In this document: positions 11,201-22,841 of the stretch, piece by piece
Layout: each line of letters starts with the position of its first letter
Numbering within the stretch: the stretch's first letter is position 1
NCBI GenBank assembly: GCA_012064415.1
Contig: SSNU01000155.1
Location: 62,001 to 126,000, forward strand
Length of the DNA stretch: 64,000 nt
Direction: 5' to 3'
Source of the DNA: Gyrodactylus bullatarudis
Taxonomy: Eukaryota > Platyhelminthes > Monogenea > Gyrodactylidea > Gyrodactylidae
Program-made: the position numbers and the translations under genes
Notes under the pieces: model-generated
Databases searched by the model: none
What the model was told of the DNA's origin: nothing
Seen by the model: the letters and a program-made list of their open reading frames with translations, nothing else

Positions 11201-14200
11201 AAATTGATATTGAACCTTGTGTTTTTAATTTTATTTAGATATGCATAATTTAAAATTTGCGCCACTATTTTTCAATGAATTTTACTACGAGAAATGATGA
11301 ATTTTGAATTATCTTACTATAATCTTTTTGAATGAAATTTTCACATCAAATTAATATCAAATATATAGACTGAATACACCAGGAAAAATCCGATAAATTT
11401 GGAAAATGGCATATCAGAACATCAAATTTTTTAAATTTTAAATCTTTTTCGAAAACGGCAATTACGGAGCATAAAGAATCTATTTGGAGCATGAAATAGA
11501 AAAATGTTCGGGGGAAAAGAAATTTGTCTTTCTACAATACATGTATAAACAATGTTTTACTCTGTTAGAATTGAGTTCTAGACAGATCAGAATAAAGAAA
11601 AATTACTTGATATTCAAATGGTCGTTAAGAATGAAAAGTTTTTTCCCAAGATCTTTTCTCAAGAGTCCCAGAATGGTAAATAGACCTAGGTAAATCACAG
11701 GGCCTGTCTTGAAATAAATAAACTTTATTAAAACCTTGGCCAATATTAGAGATCACCGTCGAAGCGTTTGAATGAGTTTTAATAATTTTCAAATTAAACT
11801 TACTTTTGAAATTTGAACGATTGACTAGAAAGGATACCGAAAAAGTGAGTTATGAATTGTAGATTTTGATCTAAATCCCCAGCAGAGTTGTTCACAATAT
11901 TCAACTGACGGTCAATGAGTGTGGTCCAGAATTTATGGGACTTTGAAGTTTCACTCACCAATGACTCAACAGATATATCTTCACATTTGAGCCAGAGGGC
12001 ATCGAGAAACTTTAGCATATTCAAAACCAAGTAGGTCTGTGAAGTGTTTGTGGTGGTGACTTTACAGCGTTTCTAAAAAAAGTATAATTTTGCTAGGTTA
12101 ATGCTTGAGGTTTTAAGAGAGAGTCATGAATTCTCAACGTACATTAATGAATTCAATGGCAGAAATGATGTTTTTTCTGGAATCTTGATCCATTTCAAAA
12201 TTCCTCGTATCATTCGAGTTGATCAATTTGCTGAAGAAAATCAGACCGACAGAAGTACTCTTCATGATGATCTCATAGAGGAATTCAAACATTCTTCCTA
12301 ATAGGATGGGATCCTTGTCAAATAGTTGACGATGTGTCTTGAGTAGATGGATGAAACCGTCGATGGAAAGGTTTCCATTTTTCACCAACTTTTCAAACTC
12401 ATTCGAGGATAAGTTGATGAGAATATTGAAGATTGTCCGCCTGATTGAATTGCCAACAACTGGCAAAAGATTGAACAAGGAATTGATGTAGATTGCATTG
12501 GAGACGAATATCAACTGGTAGAGTTGGTTCTCCTCAGACAATGTCTTGCTCATCCCACAATTTCCGTATGACAAGGGGAGGAGTTTGTGAATTGTTATTA
12601 GGGAAGTGTTGAGGATTGAGAGAAGGTTCACTTGAACATCTGACTCAGATAACTGGCTAGGGTCAATGTGAGAGAAGAGGTTGGAAATTTCATTCAATTT
12701 TATTTGAAATGATCTGAAAAATTAGGGAAAATATCACAGAGAGATAATATTTGGATAAAATTTTCGATCAAAGGTCTTATTTATCATCTTCTTGCCTTAC
12801 TTTTGACTACTTAAAAGACGTCTTAAGAGTTTCCTGTTTTATTCCTCTTTTCACTAATTTAAACTGATAAGTATAACTAACACTTTATACCTAAAATTAT
12901 TATCTTTTTCATTATTTTGAGATCCTAATCCAATGAAATCTATAAAGCAAACTTACAAAAAGTCTTCTTTCATAAAGAAAATGACATCTGTGGATAGGGA
13001 TGAGAATATTAGTAGAGTTGAAGCGAACAATTTTCCACAGCTATTATTAAGCTGATTATAGCGCATAAGGAGCTGATTTATGGGAAGAATGTTCGATTCA
13101 GAGTTCCATGATTGCGTCACAATATCCGAGAGAAATATCAGGCTTTTTTCAACTGGTGGAAGATAAATCAATTAAAATCTCATTACTACATTTGATATAA
13201 AATAATAATTCAATTGTTCTTAACCCTTACTAATTCAAAGAAAGTTTATTTTTGTTCAAAACGTTTTTTTGAAGATCTATATCTCAGGGTCATAAATGAA
13301 AATGAGGATACCTTTAATTGAGTAATCATACCTGTAGAATACAAATATGCAATCGTCTGAGCTGTCTCCTATACCTTCAAAGAAAGCCTATTTTTTTATT
13401 GATAACTCCTGAACTATAGAGCTGGGACTTTGAGGGTCAATGTTAGTTATGCATAGACTTACCAATCAAAAGTGCTGACAAATTATCTAATTTCATTGGT
13501 TCAACGTGATAGGCCAAAAAGAAGGATACATCGAGATTGATCATTTTGGCGAGAGAGTAGGAGGCTGGAAAGAAAATCTTTTCTATAAACACGGAGAGAT
13601 TATCCTCAATGAAATTGTAGAGATCTTGGGTAAATTTCAAGTCTTCATCCAACTCGAATAGCCCATTATGAAGGAGATAGTAGAAGAAGCAAATTGAGGC
13701 TATATACTCTTGGTATGAGTTGACAAGTTGAGCCCTATTGATCTCTTCATCCTTGGACTGGATTAGATGGAAGAATATTCTGCAAAAGAAAATATTGTCT
13801 GATGAACTGATTGAATATTTATAAAATTTCATGGCTTCAATATTAACCCTTTATAAAATTCATTAAAACTTGGGTCAATATTAGAATTCTCAGTCATGGT
13901 CATCCAAACGTTTCGACCGTGATTGTCTTTACACGCCTTCTTCAGAGGTACGACAAGTTTATCAAAAACAAAATATTATTATTTACTTTCATGATATCAT
14001 CCCTAAGTGACAAAACTGGGCAAAACTGATAGGGAAGAAGGGTGAATTTCTGAAAAAATAGTTAAATACTCAAAAATTATTTAGAAAAACTATTAGTATA
14101 TTTGCCAAGGCTTGAGGAAAAAATAAAAAAACTTACTATCGAGAAACAATAGCCGTAGATTTCAAATATACAATCACCTGCTCCATATCTAACTGGTTTT

Positions 14201-16995
14201 AAAGCACAAAAAATGCCCATTTTAAACTCTATTATCTTGATAAGTCGGCTATCAAAAAGGAATTCAGATTCGGAATTAGTGTAATTATTTTGGAAAGATT
14301 GCAAATTTTCTCATTTCTGTGATGAAAAAACATAATTTGGGACATGAAGGGTTGAATTATATTCTTCACATGGGTCAATATAAGGAAAAAAAAGAGATTT
14401 GAATTTTTCACATTTGCTAAAATACTTGAAATTTGAGAGATACTATCGAGCTTAGCTTCTAAACCAGAAGAGTTAGCTCAGAAGTCCATATATTTTATGA
14501 ATTGTGATTTGAGCTCTAATAAACATTTTAGAGGAAAAATTCGATAAACCACAAATTCGAATATTTCTCTACGAAATCTACACGCTGAAATATTTTCAGA
14601 ATCATTTTATTTCGATCTGATACTGTCACAGTCTCAATGACTAGACTGTTTTTAAGACGTAAACATACCCGTTTGATAAGAATGAATTTTGATTTTGCGG
14701 CATAAAATCTTTAATGGCTCTCATCTCGGGCATTATGGACGAGATAAAATCAAAGATGTTTTGGGAAACTTGAGATTTGGAAGTTTTTGGTACGACATTG
14801 GAGATAGTTGTGAACCAGATGGGGAATAGATAATTTGCCAAGATTTGTCGCACCATGGTCATGAACTGAGGTGTTAAATGAGTGAGACTATTGGCCTGAC
14901 GACACATGGCTGCAGAAATATCGATGAGCCTGAAAATGTGACTCAGCACGTTTTGACAATCTCCCTGGCTAACATGACTCACAACACAGGAGAGGATGAA
15001 TTGACAAATTTTCGAGGTAGTATGAAAAAGAGGTTTTGCTGCTTCTGTGGGATCATCGACCAGGAAATTATTGGATAATAGGGATACCAATAAACATTCA
15101 TACTCTCCCAAAAGGTTTTCAATCAAGGACCACATGGAATAGTTATACGACCAGGTTACAGTTTCTTTGAGGAGAAAAAATTGAGAAAATAAATTACCAT
15201 CACAAGAAAACTCTTTTGTCTTAAACAAACCCTTTTTAATAATGCCCTCAGTTCTGTTAGGAATAAAGAACCTCTTTTTTTGGTCAAAATCTTTGAGAAG
15301 TAAGAAGGGAAAATGGTCCTCTTTAAGGACAAGAATTTCCTGGTTGTTTTTGAAGATTGCTTCGACATTGTCGGAGATACTCTCAATGGGCTCAGCAAAA
15401 TAACTCAGGTTCTCTAGCAAGTCTTCCGGGAATGAATTGCGTTCGTCAGAATTTTCACTTTCACAGTTATTCGGTCCTTGTAGCATCATGTTCTCAAAGA
15501 GGTTTATCAGACTGAGATCGTGAGGAAACTCTGTAAAATTGTAAAAAAATATATTAACAAGGTCAAGATTGAATTAAATAATTAAAGGTTACTCGTTTCA
15601 AATTCTTGGATGAAATCAGAAAGCCTCTCTGATATACCATGAAAGGGGACATCCGAGTCTGTTTTTATTCTGACCAGATTCTCAGATGCTTTGGCCAACT
15701 GAGAGGTAATATTGATTGATTTGAACATTAGTTTCTTGAAGTAATTCTCATGACTTATACTCGTAGAGTTCCTTGTGACATTTGTGAATAAAGCGAAACA
15801 ATTCTTTTGAGCTAGGGCACTAAGTAAATCAAAAGCAGAAACTATGCACAGAGCCTGAGAGGAGCTTATCATAGTTGGGGTTTGAGATGTGTTGCTTTTG
15901 AAAATAAAAGGGGGCTTATCATTCTCCAGGATTTCCTCAATCTTTTCGAAAACATTGTTTCTCACAAAACATTCGTCGACGAATTTGTTGAAAACTTCTT
16001 GCATATCATGAGTATCAATGTCTTTGCTGACAAAGTTGTCATGAAAATTCACTACCAAAACAATCACGAGTAGTTTAAGTACGAGAGAGTCTGTATCTTT
16101 TGATATTAACAAAATTTGTTTGAGAGTGAATGTCAACAATTCGTAATCATTAATAAAATGACTGGCAATATTCTCTCCGACAACCAATAGGTCAAGATTA
16201 GCTGCCCGAATAACCATAAAGGTGATGATTTTGCGTATCCTCTTGAATATGGTATTGTCACTGAATAAATGATGCATCCTTCCAGAGATATTCTTGAATT
16301 CAATTAGACATGATATGGACTTTTTAAAAATGAAAACAAGCTGGTCTCTTGTCAGATCTTGTTCTGGATAGTTAATAAAAGAGAATACTATCTCGTAAAG
16401 AGTAATAATCTCTAATAATTCTTGATTCAACAAGGCAAACGAACTTTCCTCAGGTAATAAATCTTTATTATTCTTCATCTCATTGTTGGTAAGTAAATTG
16501 AAATTCTTGACGAGCCTTGAAGTAGATTCTTCCACATGTTTGAAGTAAATTTCGACAAGGGCAAACTTTGAATTCTGATTCATGAGGGAGAGTACAACTT
16601 CAGAGATGCACCCATACCTTAAATGCCAATTTAAAGAGCCTAATTTGACTATTTGTAGGAATGATAAACGCTCCTTCCAGTACAACCGAGTTAATCGACT
16701 AGTTAATTTAGTACTCAGAACTAGAGGTTCTTCCTTTATGATTTTGACATTCTTTTCTAGGTCTGAAGAATCATCGGAAGCTAAGAAATCACATAGAAGC
16801 TTTGATGCATAAGCTTCACTACATTTGATTGAAGTAGCAACATTTCGACAATTTTTATAAAACTCTGGCAGATCTTTGAAAATGGATTCATTTCTTGAGC
16901 GGAAAATTTATAAATAGTTATTACTTGTATTCTGTAAAGTGTTCAAGAGAGATTTGGTTTTGAAAAGATGCTACATCTTTTACAATATCTGATAC
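8277..16995 (-). CDS. NUP188: Nucleoporin NUP188
   Basis: Large helical scaffold protein of the nuclear pore inner ring. Recognised exons, 5' to 3' on the minus strand: 16995-16925, 16893-15593, 15530-14669, 13779-13463, 13152-12957, 12713-12143, 12072-11804, 10955-10895, 10834-10578, 10520-10178, 10092-9930, 9872-9381, 9312-9190, 9129-8980, 8923-8741, 8682-8521, 8456-8277: about 1900 codons against about 1750 in vertebrates. The C-terminus is diagnostic: PTFGSIFSLLQ, then YSQAMIYLMSS, a Ser/Arg-rich tail with SSARGTSP, and a terminal helix IKRIDNFLSVLG, in the order seen in NUP188. An N-terminal YWKERLSFLQ segment and a mid-protein WSYNYSMWSLIENLL also fit. Splice sites were read by eye and some may shift slightly. 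The start exon was not found; the first exon listed opens at an acceptor with no in-frame ATG. Divergent from the RPUSD1-like gene. Confidence 0.85.
10956..11803 (-). other. Repeat-filled NUP188 intron (848 nt)
   Basis: 11220-11480 carries a copy of a dispersed repeat also seen near 300-760 and 47440-47690 and, inverted, near 40050-40260 (shared 'tttagatatgcataatt' and 'caatgaattttactacg' words). No exon is evident. Confidence 0.6.
13780..14668 (-). other. Repeat-filled NUP188 intron (889 nt)
   Basis: Holds a putative TTAA-flanked repeat at 13843-14356. About 14127-14357 is clearly related to the last 220 bp of the window (63780-64000), including the shared ends 'aattattttgg' and 'gggacatgaagggtt'. 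The preceding NUP188 intron (13153-13462) carries a shorter, more diverged relative. The ORF readable here is repeat sequence, not an exon. Confidence 0.6.
13843..14356. mobile_element. Possible piggyBac-type MITE
   Basis: Left end TTAACCCTT and right end AAGGGTTGAA are inverted copies, and the outer bases resemble a TTAA target. It is AT-rich and non-coding. A homologous segment ends the window. The assignment rests on short termini only. Confidence 0.4.
16894..16924 (-). other. 31-nt intron in NUP188
   Basis: gtaataac...ctcaag between ..HFTEYK and NESIFKDLPEF. Removing it keeps a long open frame on both sides. Confidence 0.6.
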
Positions 16996-17231
16996 CTTTA
17001 AGTAAGAAAATTAAAATACTTTATAATTAGATTCAATAGAACACCGCAATTTCTCTAATAAGGTGTAATATGACCTATTTATTAAATGAAATAAACTAAC
17101 ATTTCGATAGATCTTTAGTTGAGGGTATATTAGTAAGTGTTCATGCAAAGATATTAAAAAACTGATTTAATTCATAAAAAACAACAAGTTAAACAAATAT
17201 AAAAGGTTTAATTAGCGATAGATTTATTTAG

Positions 17232-17252
17232 ATGAATGAATTATTTAAATGA
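17232..17252 (+). CDS. Six-codon upstream ORF overlapping the RPUSD1-like start
   Basis: ATG AAT GAA TTA TTT AAA TGA: its stop TGA (17250-17252) overlaps the main ATG (17249-17251) in an ATGA junction. If both lie in the mRNA, this layout allows termination-reinitiation. Conservation and transcript start are unknown. Confidence 0.3.
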   Translation: MNELFK

Positions 17253-18142
17253 AAAAGCAAGTCGAAATAAGTTATTTCGAAATTCTCAGAAAATTTCTGG
17301 TATATTTATACTATTTAATATTATGGTATCCTGTTTTGATTCTTAAATCAAAATCGACTAATTTTAAATGCTCAGAGCTCTTTTTAAGAGATGGTTTAAT
17401 TATTGTTGATAAAGAGCCAAATTTACTAATTAATTCAGATGATAACTATAAGGAAATAATAACTCTTCAGACCCAGCTACTTCTCCGGTACTTTGACAAA
17501 GCTAATTTCAAACTTGAACACTGGTTCAATTTTATCAATCGTCTCGACTACGCAACCAGTGGTATTATTTGCATTGGCTATGCAAAGGATCAAGTTTCGT
17601 CTATTCAACGAGCTTTCAATTATCAACAAGTAGACAAGTTTTATATTGCTCTATTGCATGGTCATGTTAAACAAGATACAGAAATAAAATCCTACATTGG
17701 GTCAAAAATCCATGAATGGTCTAATGGTTCCATTCAGGTAATTATGCAAAGCAGTCAGATTAAGGAGAGTCAGTCTCGTTTTGCTCACACAAAAATTTTC
17801 CTCCTAGAGCATGGCCTTTTAAATGGCCAGCAAATTTCGAAAGTTATCCTCATGCCAGTCACTGGACGAAGGCATCAGTTAAGACTACATTGTGCTCATG
17901 ATTTGAATAGTCCTATTGTTGGTGATAAAATTTATGCATCTTTGTGTGGACAGAAAATCGAATATCCAAGAATGATGCTGCATTCTTTTGGTATTAGAAT
18001 TAAATTGTTCAAAAAAAAGTCTGATATTCTTGAAGAGAAAATTGAAGCTTTCACCAAACCTAGTGTTTTTGACAAATTTCTTATCAACTACTCGGTAGTA
18101 AATACTTTTTTAACTATAGAAAACGTTGTAAATAGTAATTAA
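17249..18142 (+). CDS. RPUSD1: RNA pseudouridylate synthase, RPUSD1-like
   Basis: RluA-family enzyme that converts uridine to pseudouridine in RNA. A single exon of 297 residues. Motif II reads NRLDYATSG with the catalytic Asp at residue 100 (most family members have HRLD; Asn replaces His here). GRRHQLRLHC (about 206-215) is the conserved GRTHQLR segment, with Arg for Thr, followed by VGDKIY. The match runs from GLIIVDKEP (49) to HSFGIRIKL and is closest to RPUSD1. The first 45 residues hold a hydrophobic run (LVYLYYLILWYPVLI) not typical of the family; a different start or an unspliced intron is possible. It is divergent from NUP188 (about 250 bp) and convergent with the next gene (60 bp between stop codons). 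AATAAA near 18188 may be its poly(A) signal. Confidence 0.88.
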   Translation: MKKQVEISYFEILRKFLVYLYYLILWYPVLILKSKSTNFKCSELFLRDGLIIVDKEPNLLINSDDNYKEIITLQTQLLLRYFDKANFKLEHWFNFINRLDYATSGIICIGYAKDQVSSIQRAFNYQQVDKFYIALLHGHVKQDTEIKSYIGSKIHEWSNGSIQVIMQSSQIKESQSRFAHTKIFLLEHGLLNGQQISKVILMPVTGRRHQLRLHCAHDLNSPIVGDKIYASLCGQKIEYPRMMLHSFGIRIKLFKKKSDILEEKIEAFTKPSVFDKFLINYSVVNTFLTIENVVNSN

Positions 18143-18202
18143 TCAATAATTCTGGGTATATATATTATATATCATGTGTATATGTATAATAAATTATTAT
18201 TT

Positions 18203-19375
18203 TCATAATTTTATCGCTGCGTTTTTACCTCTGTCAGAGTTCAAGTCTTCATCTAATTCTGTACAAATTGAAGAGGGAGATATTCTTTCCCTTTTTGAAT
18301 CGATACCCATCGGCGAAGGGTTGTCACCGCAGGTTTTAATATTCTCTAGAAAAAGGTATAAATTTCAATTGGGAAAAATACTCATTTATCCGTACCTACC
18401 TGATTCATTAGAATTAGAGAAATCTCTTGTTGCATCAATGGATTTGTTTAGATGAAGGCTATCAACTGTTGTTTCAATTGAGCTATTCTGGTTTCTAAGC
18501 GGTCTCGAATAGCGCCTTGAAATTGTTAGATCGAAATGGGGAATCTTTTGAGAAGGATTCTGAATAGTTGTTCCATCAGTAGTTTGTAAAAATTCTATTA
18601 ATTGAATTGAATTTGTTTATTGAGATAAATATTATTTGAAAAATGGGGAAAATACTTCAACCTTTTATTAACGAATAGTTCAATTAAATCCACAGAATAT
18701 GGTGATCACTGATCAGTGATCTAATAAAATCAAACACTTGAAATTGGGGTTACGATTAATGACGCCGCTTAAAAGAACACACTAGTACAATAAATATTAG
18801 TAAATTTAGATTTTTACATTTATTAATGTTAGTATTAATTTATTGAAGATTTCAGATTCTCTTATAGATCAAAACAATTAGCCTAACAATAATACAGGCA
18901 AATTTTTATCTCATATCCATTAAGAAGAACTCAGACCCATATTCACTCAAAAAGAAATCCCTGATAACGTCCATTGTAGTTTAAAACTTGCGTTTGTACT
19001 GGTTCAAAATATTAAAATAATAATTTTAAGCTCACCTTGTGGAATATCTGGAGTGGAAACATCAGGATTGACAATAACTTCAGAAATTTTCTTCTCCAAC
19101 TTCTTATAGTTTGTCTGACCACGGTCATTTTGTCGTTTATGAATGATGTTGGAGAACCATCTGTCCTTTAAAGATTTAATCGGGGCATGAAATTTCTCCA
19201 TTTGGATCAGCTCCTCATTGGGAAGTTCCAGATTCTTTTGTCGAACTATTGAAGGTCTGTAGAGTTTTGTTTGGCTTTGCTTCTTGGCGTTAATCATTTG
19301 ATAATCACTAGCGTTTATAGAAAGGTCAGAATATTTCCTGGTCAGACTGATGATTGAGACACAACTATGGTTCAT
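18203..19375 (-). CDS. Uncharacterised three-exon gene
   Basis: Exons 19375-19036, 18594-18400 and 18345-18203 join through consensus splice sites (donors gtgagc and gtaggt; acceptors ttaatag and tttctag) into an open frame of 225 residues starting at the ATG at 19375. The frame stays open over both junctions, which argues for a real gene. The product is hydrophilic, rich in Ser, Lys and Asn, with segments such as APIKSLKDRWFSNIIHK, RRYSRPLRNQNSS and an acidic TELDEDLNSDR near the end. It has no signal peptide, membrane segment or known domain. An acceptor-like sequence just upstream (atcatttcag) leaves the frame open 5' of the ATG, so an additional first exon is possible. I do not recognise the family. 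The plus-strand ORF at 18174-18455 is its antisense shadow. Confidence 0.6.
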
Positions 19376-19716
19376 TGATCCCTTCTTTGAAATTGTCTGA
19401 AATGATCAAATAAATCAATCATAAATAAGAAGAAATGAGAAGAAATATAAGCCTGCTTTGGACCTTATCTTATACAAAGAGGCTTTAGAAAAACGATTAT
19501 TAGTAACGAAAAAATATGGTAACAATCAACAGTAGTAGATAAAAATCTTGGTAAAGAAAGTTGGTTGAAAGCAGTTACTGTTACTCTTAGGGCATGAAAA
19601 TAAATATTGGAATGGGGATTTGGATACCATTGATATCAATATTAACCCCTAAAGATCCAGAGGAAATTTTTTCAAGGTACATCGCTGAGATTCGAAATTT
19701 TGTATGGTTTCAGAAT

Positions 19717-19721
19717 ACGCT
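19717..19721. repeat. Target site duplication, left copy (ACGCT)
   Basis: ACGCT directly abuts the TG of the left LTR and is repeated exactly at 22984-22988 after the CA of the right LTR. Confidence 0.85.
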
Positions 19722-19904
19722 TGTTTTATATCGGGGCTACTAGCTCAGGCTTGGCTACAGGAGTTTCAAAGCAGTCAAAGAATTCAACATCAGACATAAT
19801 TCAAACAGGACATAAACGCATGTATTTCAGAATCAAAAAAACTGTTCAATAATTATAAAACATAAAATAGTGTTTTAAATTAATCTTTTGACATATTCAA
19901 ATCA
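19722..19904 (-). repeat. 3' LTR
   Basis: 183 bp, TG..CA, nearly identical to the 5' LTR apart from about 30 bp absent here and a few substitutions. On the minus strand it contains the first codons of the gag frame, which run on into host DNA. Confidence 0.88.
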
Positions 19905-19917
19905 TCACCCCTTCCTC
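19905..19917 (-). other. Polypurine tract
   Basis: GAGGAAGGGGTGA on the minus strand abuts the 3' LTR, the expected place for plus-strand priming. Confidence 0.75.
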
Positions 19918-19922
19918 ATCAT

Positions 19923-20258
19923 TTAAGTGACATCATAGTCGTTGAGGTGCCCGGGCGCATGATGGTTTTCTCTTCGAGGACGAACAACAGGGTTGGTAGG
20001 GTAATCCTCCTGCGGATCAACATCATCGGATAACAGCTCATCCTGGGGTTGCTCCTCACTAGTACTCGGGAAGACATCAGAAACGTGCACAAGTCGATCC
20101 TCATCATCCACTATAATATTTCCACTTAATTGGTCGTTGATCAGGACATCCCTCTTATCTCTGTTCTCCTTAGCTATGAGGGAATCACAAGGGAGAAGCG
20201 TACGAGACTGAGCAGTTGCATTGACATCAGTTGGGGTTCGCGGCATAGTCAGAAACAC
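19923..20258 (-). pseudogene. Pol C-terminal remnant
   Basis: An open frame ending RPRRENHHAPGHLNDYDVT, an arrangement common at the very end of gypsy-type integrase polyproteins (basic RPRR followed by a PxHLxDY-like tail). The integrase core that should precede it is deleted between about 20258 and 20323. Confidence 0.6.
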
Positions 20259-20322
20259 TAGACAATTTGAAATACACCCCCTTGAGTTAGAAGTATAGCC
20301 TCATATTTTGCTTCATTCTGAC

Positions 20323-21045
20323 CTATCCCAGATGCGTCTTGTCACCATGAATCAGATTCATAGCATCATTCCTCAGCCTTGGAGGGACCACCGCTTGATT
20401 TTGTCTGAACCCCACACCATTTTTAACTGTAAGATCATATTTATTAGAGCTGTATGGTAACATTTTCTGTGGAATTCGAACCGGCCAACCATCCGAAACA
20501 TATTTCTTTAGTTTGACATGGACCTCTTCTATAGAGGCAGCTATCTGATCTAAGAGAGTTGGGTCATAGACAAGACACACTGCTTCATTGACTGCCGGAA
20601 GCTCCTCTGAGAGGGGTTCATCTTCCCTCGAGGTCAAACGAGACAATAGGTCCGGCCACAATACTGAAGTTCCTCTAACATGGGCCACCTTAAAATTGTA
20701 GTTTCCAAGAATGAAAGCCCATCTCTGGAGTCTGAATGACTTCGTTCCGGATGCATCAAGGTTAGACAGAATGAAAGTTAGTGAGCGATGGTCAGTGAGA
20801 ACAGAAAATTCACGTCCTGCCAGGAAACGATGAAAGTACTTGACTCCTTCGACTACTGCTAGAGCTTCTTTTTCAATCACCGAATAGTTCCTCTCAGCTC
20901 CTCTCAGGAGTCTACTACCTGCGTCAACAATTTGAGTGCAATCTTTATCATGAGAGATTAAATAAGCTATCCCCTTAGCAGATGCATCAGTAGCTAAAAA
21001 AATGGGCTTCTCGGGGTCATATCCCACTATAAATTTAGAAGACAT
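20323..21045 (-). pseudogene. RNase H domain and integrase zinc-finger start
   Basis: Retrotransposon RNase H with FLATDASAKGIAYLI, ERNYSVIEKEALAVV, VLTDHRSLTFIL and the RWAFILGNYNFKVAHVRG end of the domain. It continues into PPRLRNDAMNLIHGDKTHLG, the first half of the HHCC integrase N-domain, then hits a stop. The acidic residues expected for catalysis (D in TDAS, E in IEKEAL, D in TDHR) are present. Confidence 0.85.
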
Positions 21046-21053
21046 ACTAGTTA

Positions 21054-21458
21054 TTATTCTTCTGACAACCTCTGAATCACTCTGCGACCAAACGAACTTG
21101 TCTTCTTTCTGTTTGTCATATAGATCAGCTGTTCTGATGGCAAAGTCCGGAACAAATATCTGAGTGTTGCCAAAACACTGTGAAGCTCCTTCTTGTCGGA
21201 CGGGGGTTTGATTTGAGTGAAATTAGATATCCTCTGGGGATCTGGAAAGATTTTGCCACTTGAGAGTATGAAGCCTAAGTAGTTGACACTTTCCATGCGA
21301 AATTGCAGCTTGTCTGAGTTGATCACGAAATTGTACTCTAACAACCGTTCTTTGACTTTTTTGTAGTTCATATCATGGTCATCCTCCGTGGTCCCGCCAA
21401 CAAGAATATCATCCTGGTAAGCCATTACTAAGGGGATTCCTTGAAGCAAAGTGTCCAT
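21054..21458 (-). pseudogene. Reverse transcriptase, YQDD part
   Basis: Carries MAYQDDILVGG (the catalytic YxDD box) followed by NYLGFILSSGKI of the palm/thumb. Its start overlaps the previous fragment in another frame, showing a frameshift plus loss of about ten codons (the usual G.SSAP.IFQ segment). The end is degenerate before RNase H. Confidence 0.85.
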
Positions 21459-21979
21459 GATTTCCTGAATTGAAGATAGTTAAACTGGTAGTAGCCTTGA
21501 CACGTGGACATAGTAGTAAAGGGTCTACAGTTTTCATCCAACTTAATCTGAAGATACGCCTCCTTTAGATCGATGACACACTTTACATTTCTAAACTCAT
21601 GCGCAATATCTTCGAAGCGGGGAGTATGGTAAGCATTCAGATCAATGAACTTGTTTAGGGTCATACTGTAGTCCGTATGAATTAACCGCAGTGAATCTCC
21701 TGATTTCTTAGGGACCACAACCATTGGGGCAGCACAAGGGGGGTTGTTGATTTTTGCTATTATACCAGCACTTTCGAGTCTGTCAAGCTTGATCGAGAAA
21801 GGAAGCGGTCTTGCAGCATAAACTCTCAGGTTATCTTCGAAACCGTTCTTGAATTTGAGGTCCGTCATAATCGAATCATTGAGGAAGGTGATAGCATTTA
21901 CCTCATCTAATGGTAGCCTGATTTGATTGATCTCCATCCGAAGTCCATCTCGAGGGGTAACAGAGTGCACGACGCACAA
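21428..21979 (-). pseudogene. Protease end and reverse transcriptase fingers
   Basis: In this frame just upstream lies an aspartic-protease-like motif VDTCAS (normally DTGAS; the Gly is replaced by Cys). The reverse transcriptase follows, with PMVVVPKKSGDSLRL and VIDLKEAYLQIKL, then the frame breaks at FNYLQF. It belongs to the gypsy pol gene. Confidence 0.82.
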
Positions 21980-22002
21980 GTGTCAACGAGCATATATAAC
22001 TT

Positions 22003-22290
22003 TTACTCATTAACCATGGCGGGCATAGTGATAAAGTCTAAGCTATCTTGAGACTGAGTAAAACACAACAGGCAAGAATCTAAAGTTTTATTTGTTGGTT
22101 TCTTTGGAACTTTTGGACAAGCTCTAACAATATGACCAATTTCCTTGCAATAGTTACACTGCTTGTCAATATAAAAACATCTTTCAGGCGGGTGCTTGCC
22201 GAGACATTTAGAGCACGTCACATCAACTGCAAGGACATTTACTTTAGGCTTGGCCCTTCCTGATTCATAAACTTTAATCAATTTTATCAT
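22003..22290 (-). pseudogene. Nucleocapsid with zinc knuckle
   Basis: Contains a CCHC knuckle CNYCKEIGHIVRAC (C-x2-C-x4-H-x4-C), preceded by a CSKCLGKHPPERC cysteine cluster. It binds the element RNA during packaging in related elements. Separated from gag by a frameshift near 22320. Confidence 0.8.
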
Positions 22291-22322
22291 CTCCTTTAGG
22301 TCTTCTTCATCTTGTCAAGAAT

Positions 22323-22841
22323 TCAAGCGTCGAGGTTCTCATCATTCAATCCAGTGTGAAGAAAATGACACGTGACATTGTCCCACATTTCCTCAGGCCA
22401 ATTACTTCTCTTGACCTTGCCTCTTATGCGATCGGCGAAATCCTCAATTCTCTCACCATCTCTTCTCCTCATTCTGAAAAGCTCTTTATGATACACAAAC
22501 GCTGATTTGTTATCAGTATATCTCTCCAACAGCGCGGATTCTATCTGATCGAAATTCGCTTCAATAATCGAACAAGGGGCCAAAAGGTCCTTGACTTTAT
22601 CGAAAGCCTCTGCTTTGAAGCTTGTTAAGAAGAAGGCTGCCTTCATCTTCTGATCCGTTACGCCTCCGATTAAAGTATCAAGTTTAAACTGCTCCAGCAT
22701 GCTAAATAGTTTATCTCTTTCAATAGGAAGGTCCAAGGAGCGCTTATTGCTAGACCATGACGCCATTTTTTGTATCGGGGCTACTGGCTCAGGCTTGGCT
22801 ACAGGAGTTTCAATGCAGTCAAAGAATTCAACATCAGACAT
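22323..22841 (-). pseudogene. Gag capsid domain, opening inside the 5' LTR
   Basis: A 172-residue frame with the retrotransposon gag signature (LLERYTDNKSAFVYHKELF.. RRRDGERIEDFADRIRG). Its first ATG (22841) lies in the LTR, 71 nt before the LTR end; a second in-frame ATG (22766, MASWSSNK) lies just past the LTR in the primer-binding area. Either could be the start. A stop and frameshift end the frame before the nucleocapsid. Confidence 0.82.

Noticed and set aside
18174..18455. Plus-strand ORF of 93 codons
   Set aside because: It is the complement of two exons and the intron of the minus-strand gene, whose splice sites and frame continuity are much stronger.
19560..19720. Possible extension of the LTR element to the left
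   Set aside because: The exact ACGCT duplication and TG/CA ends fix the border at 19722.
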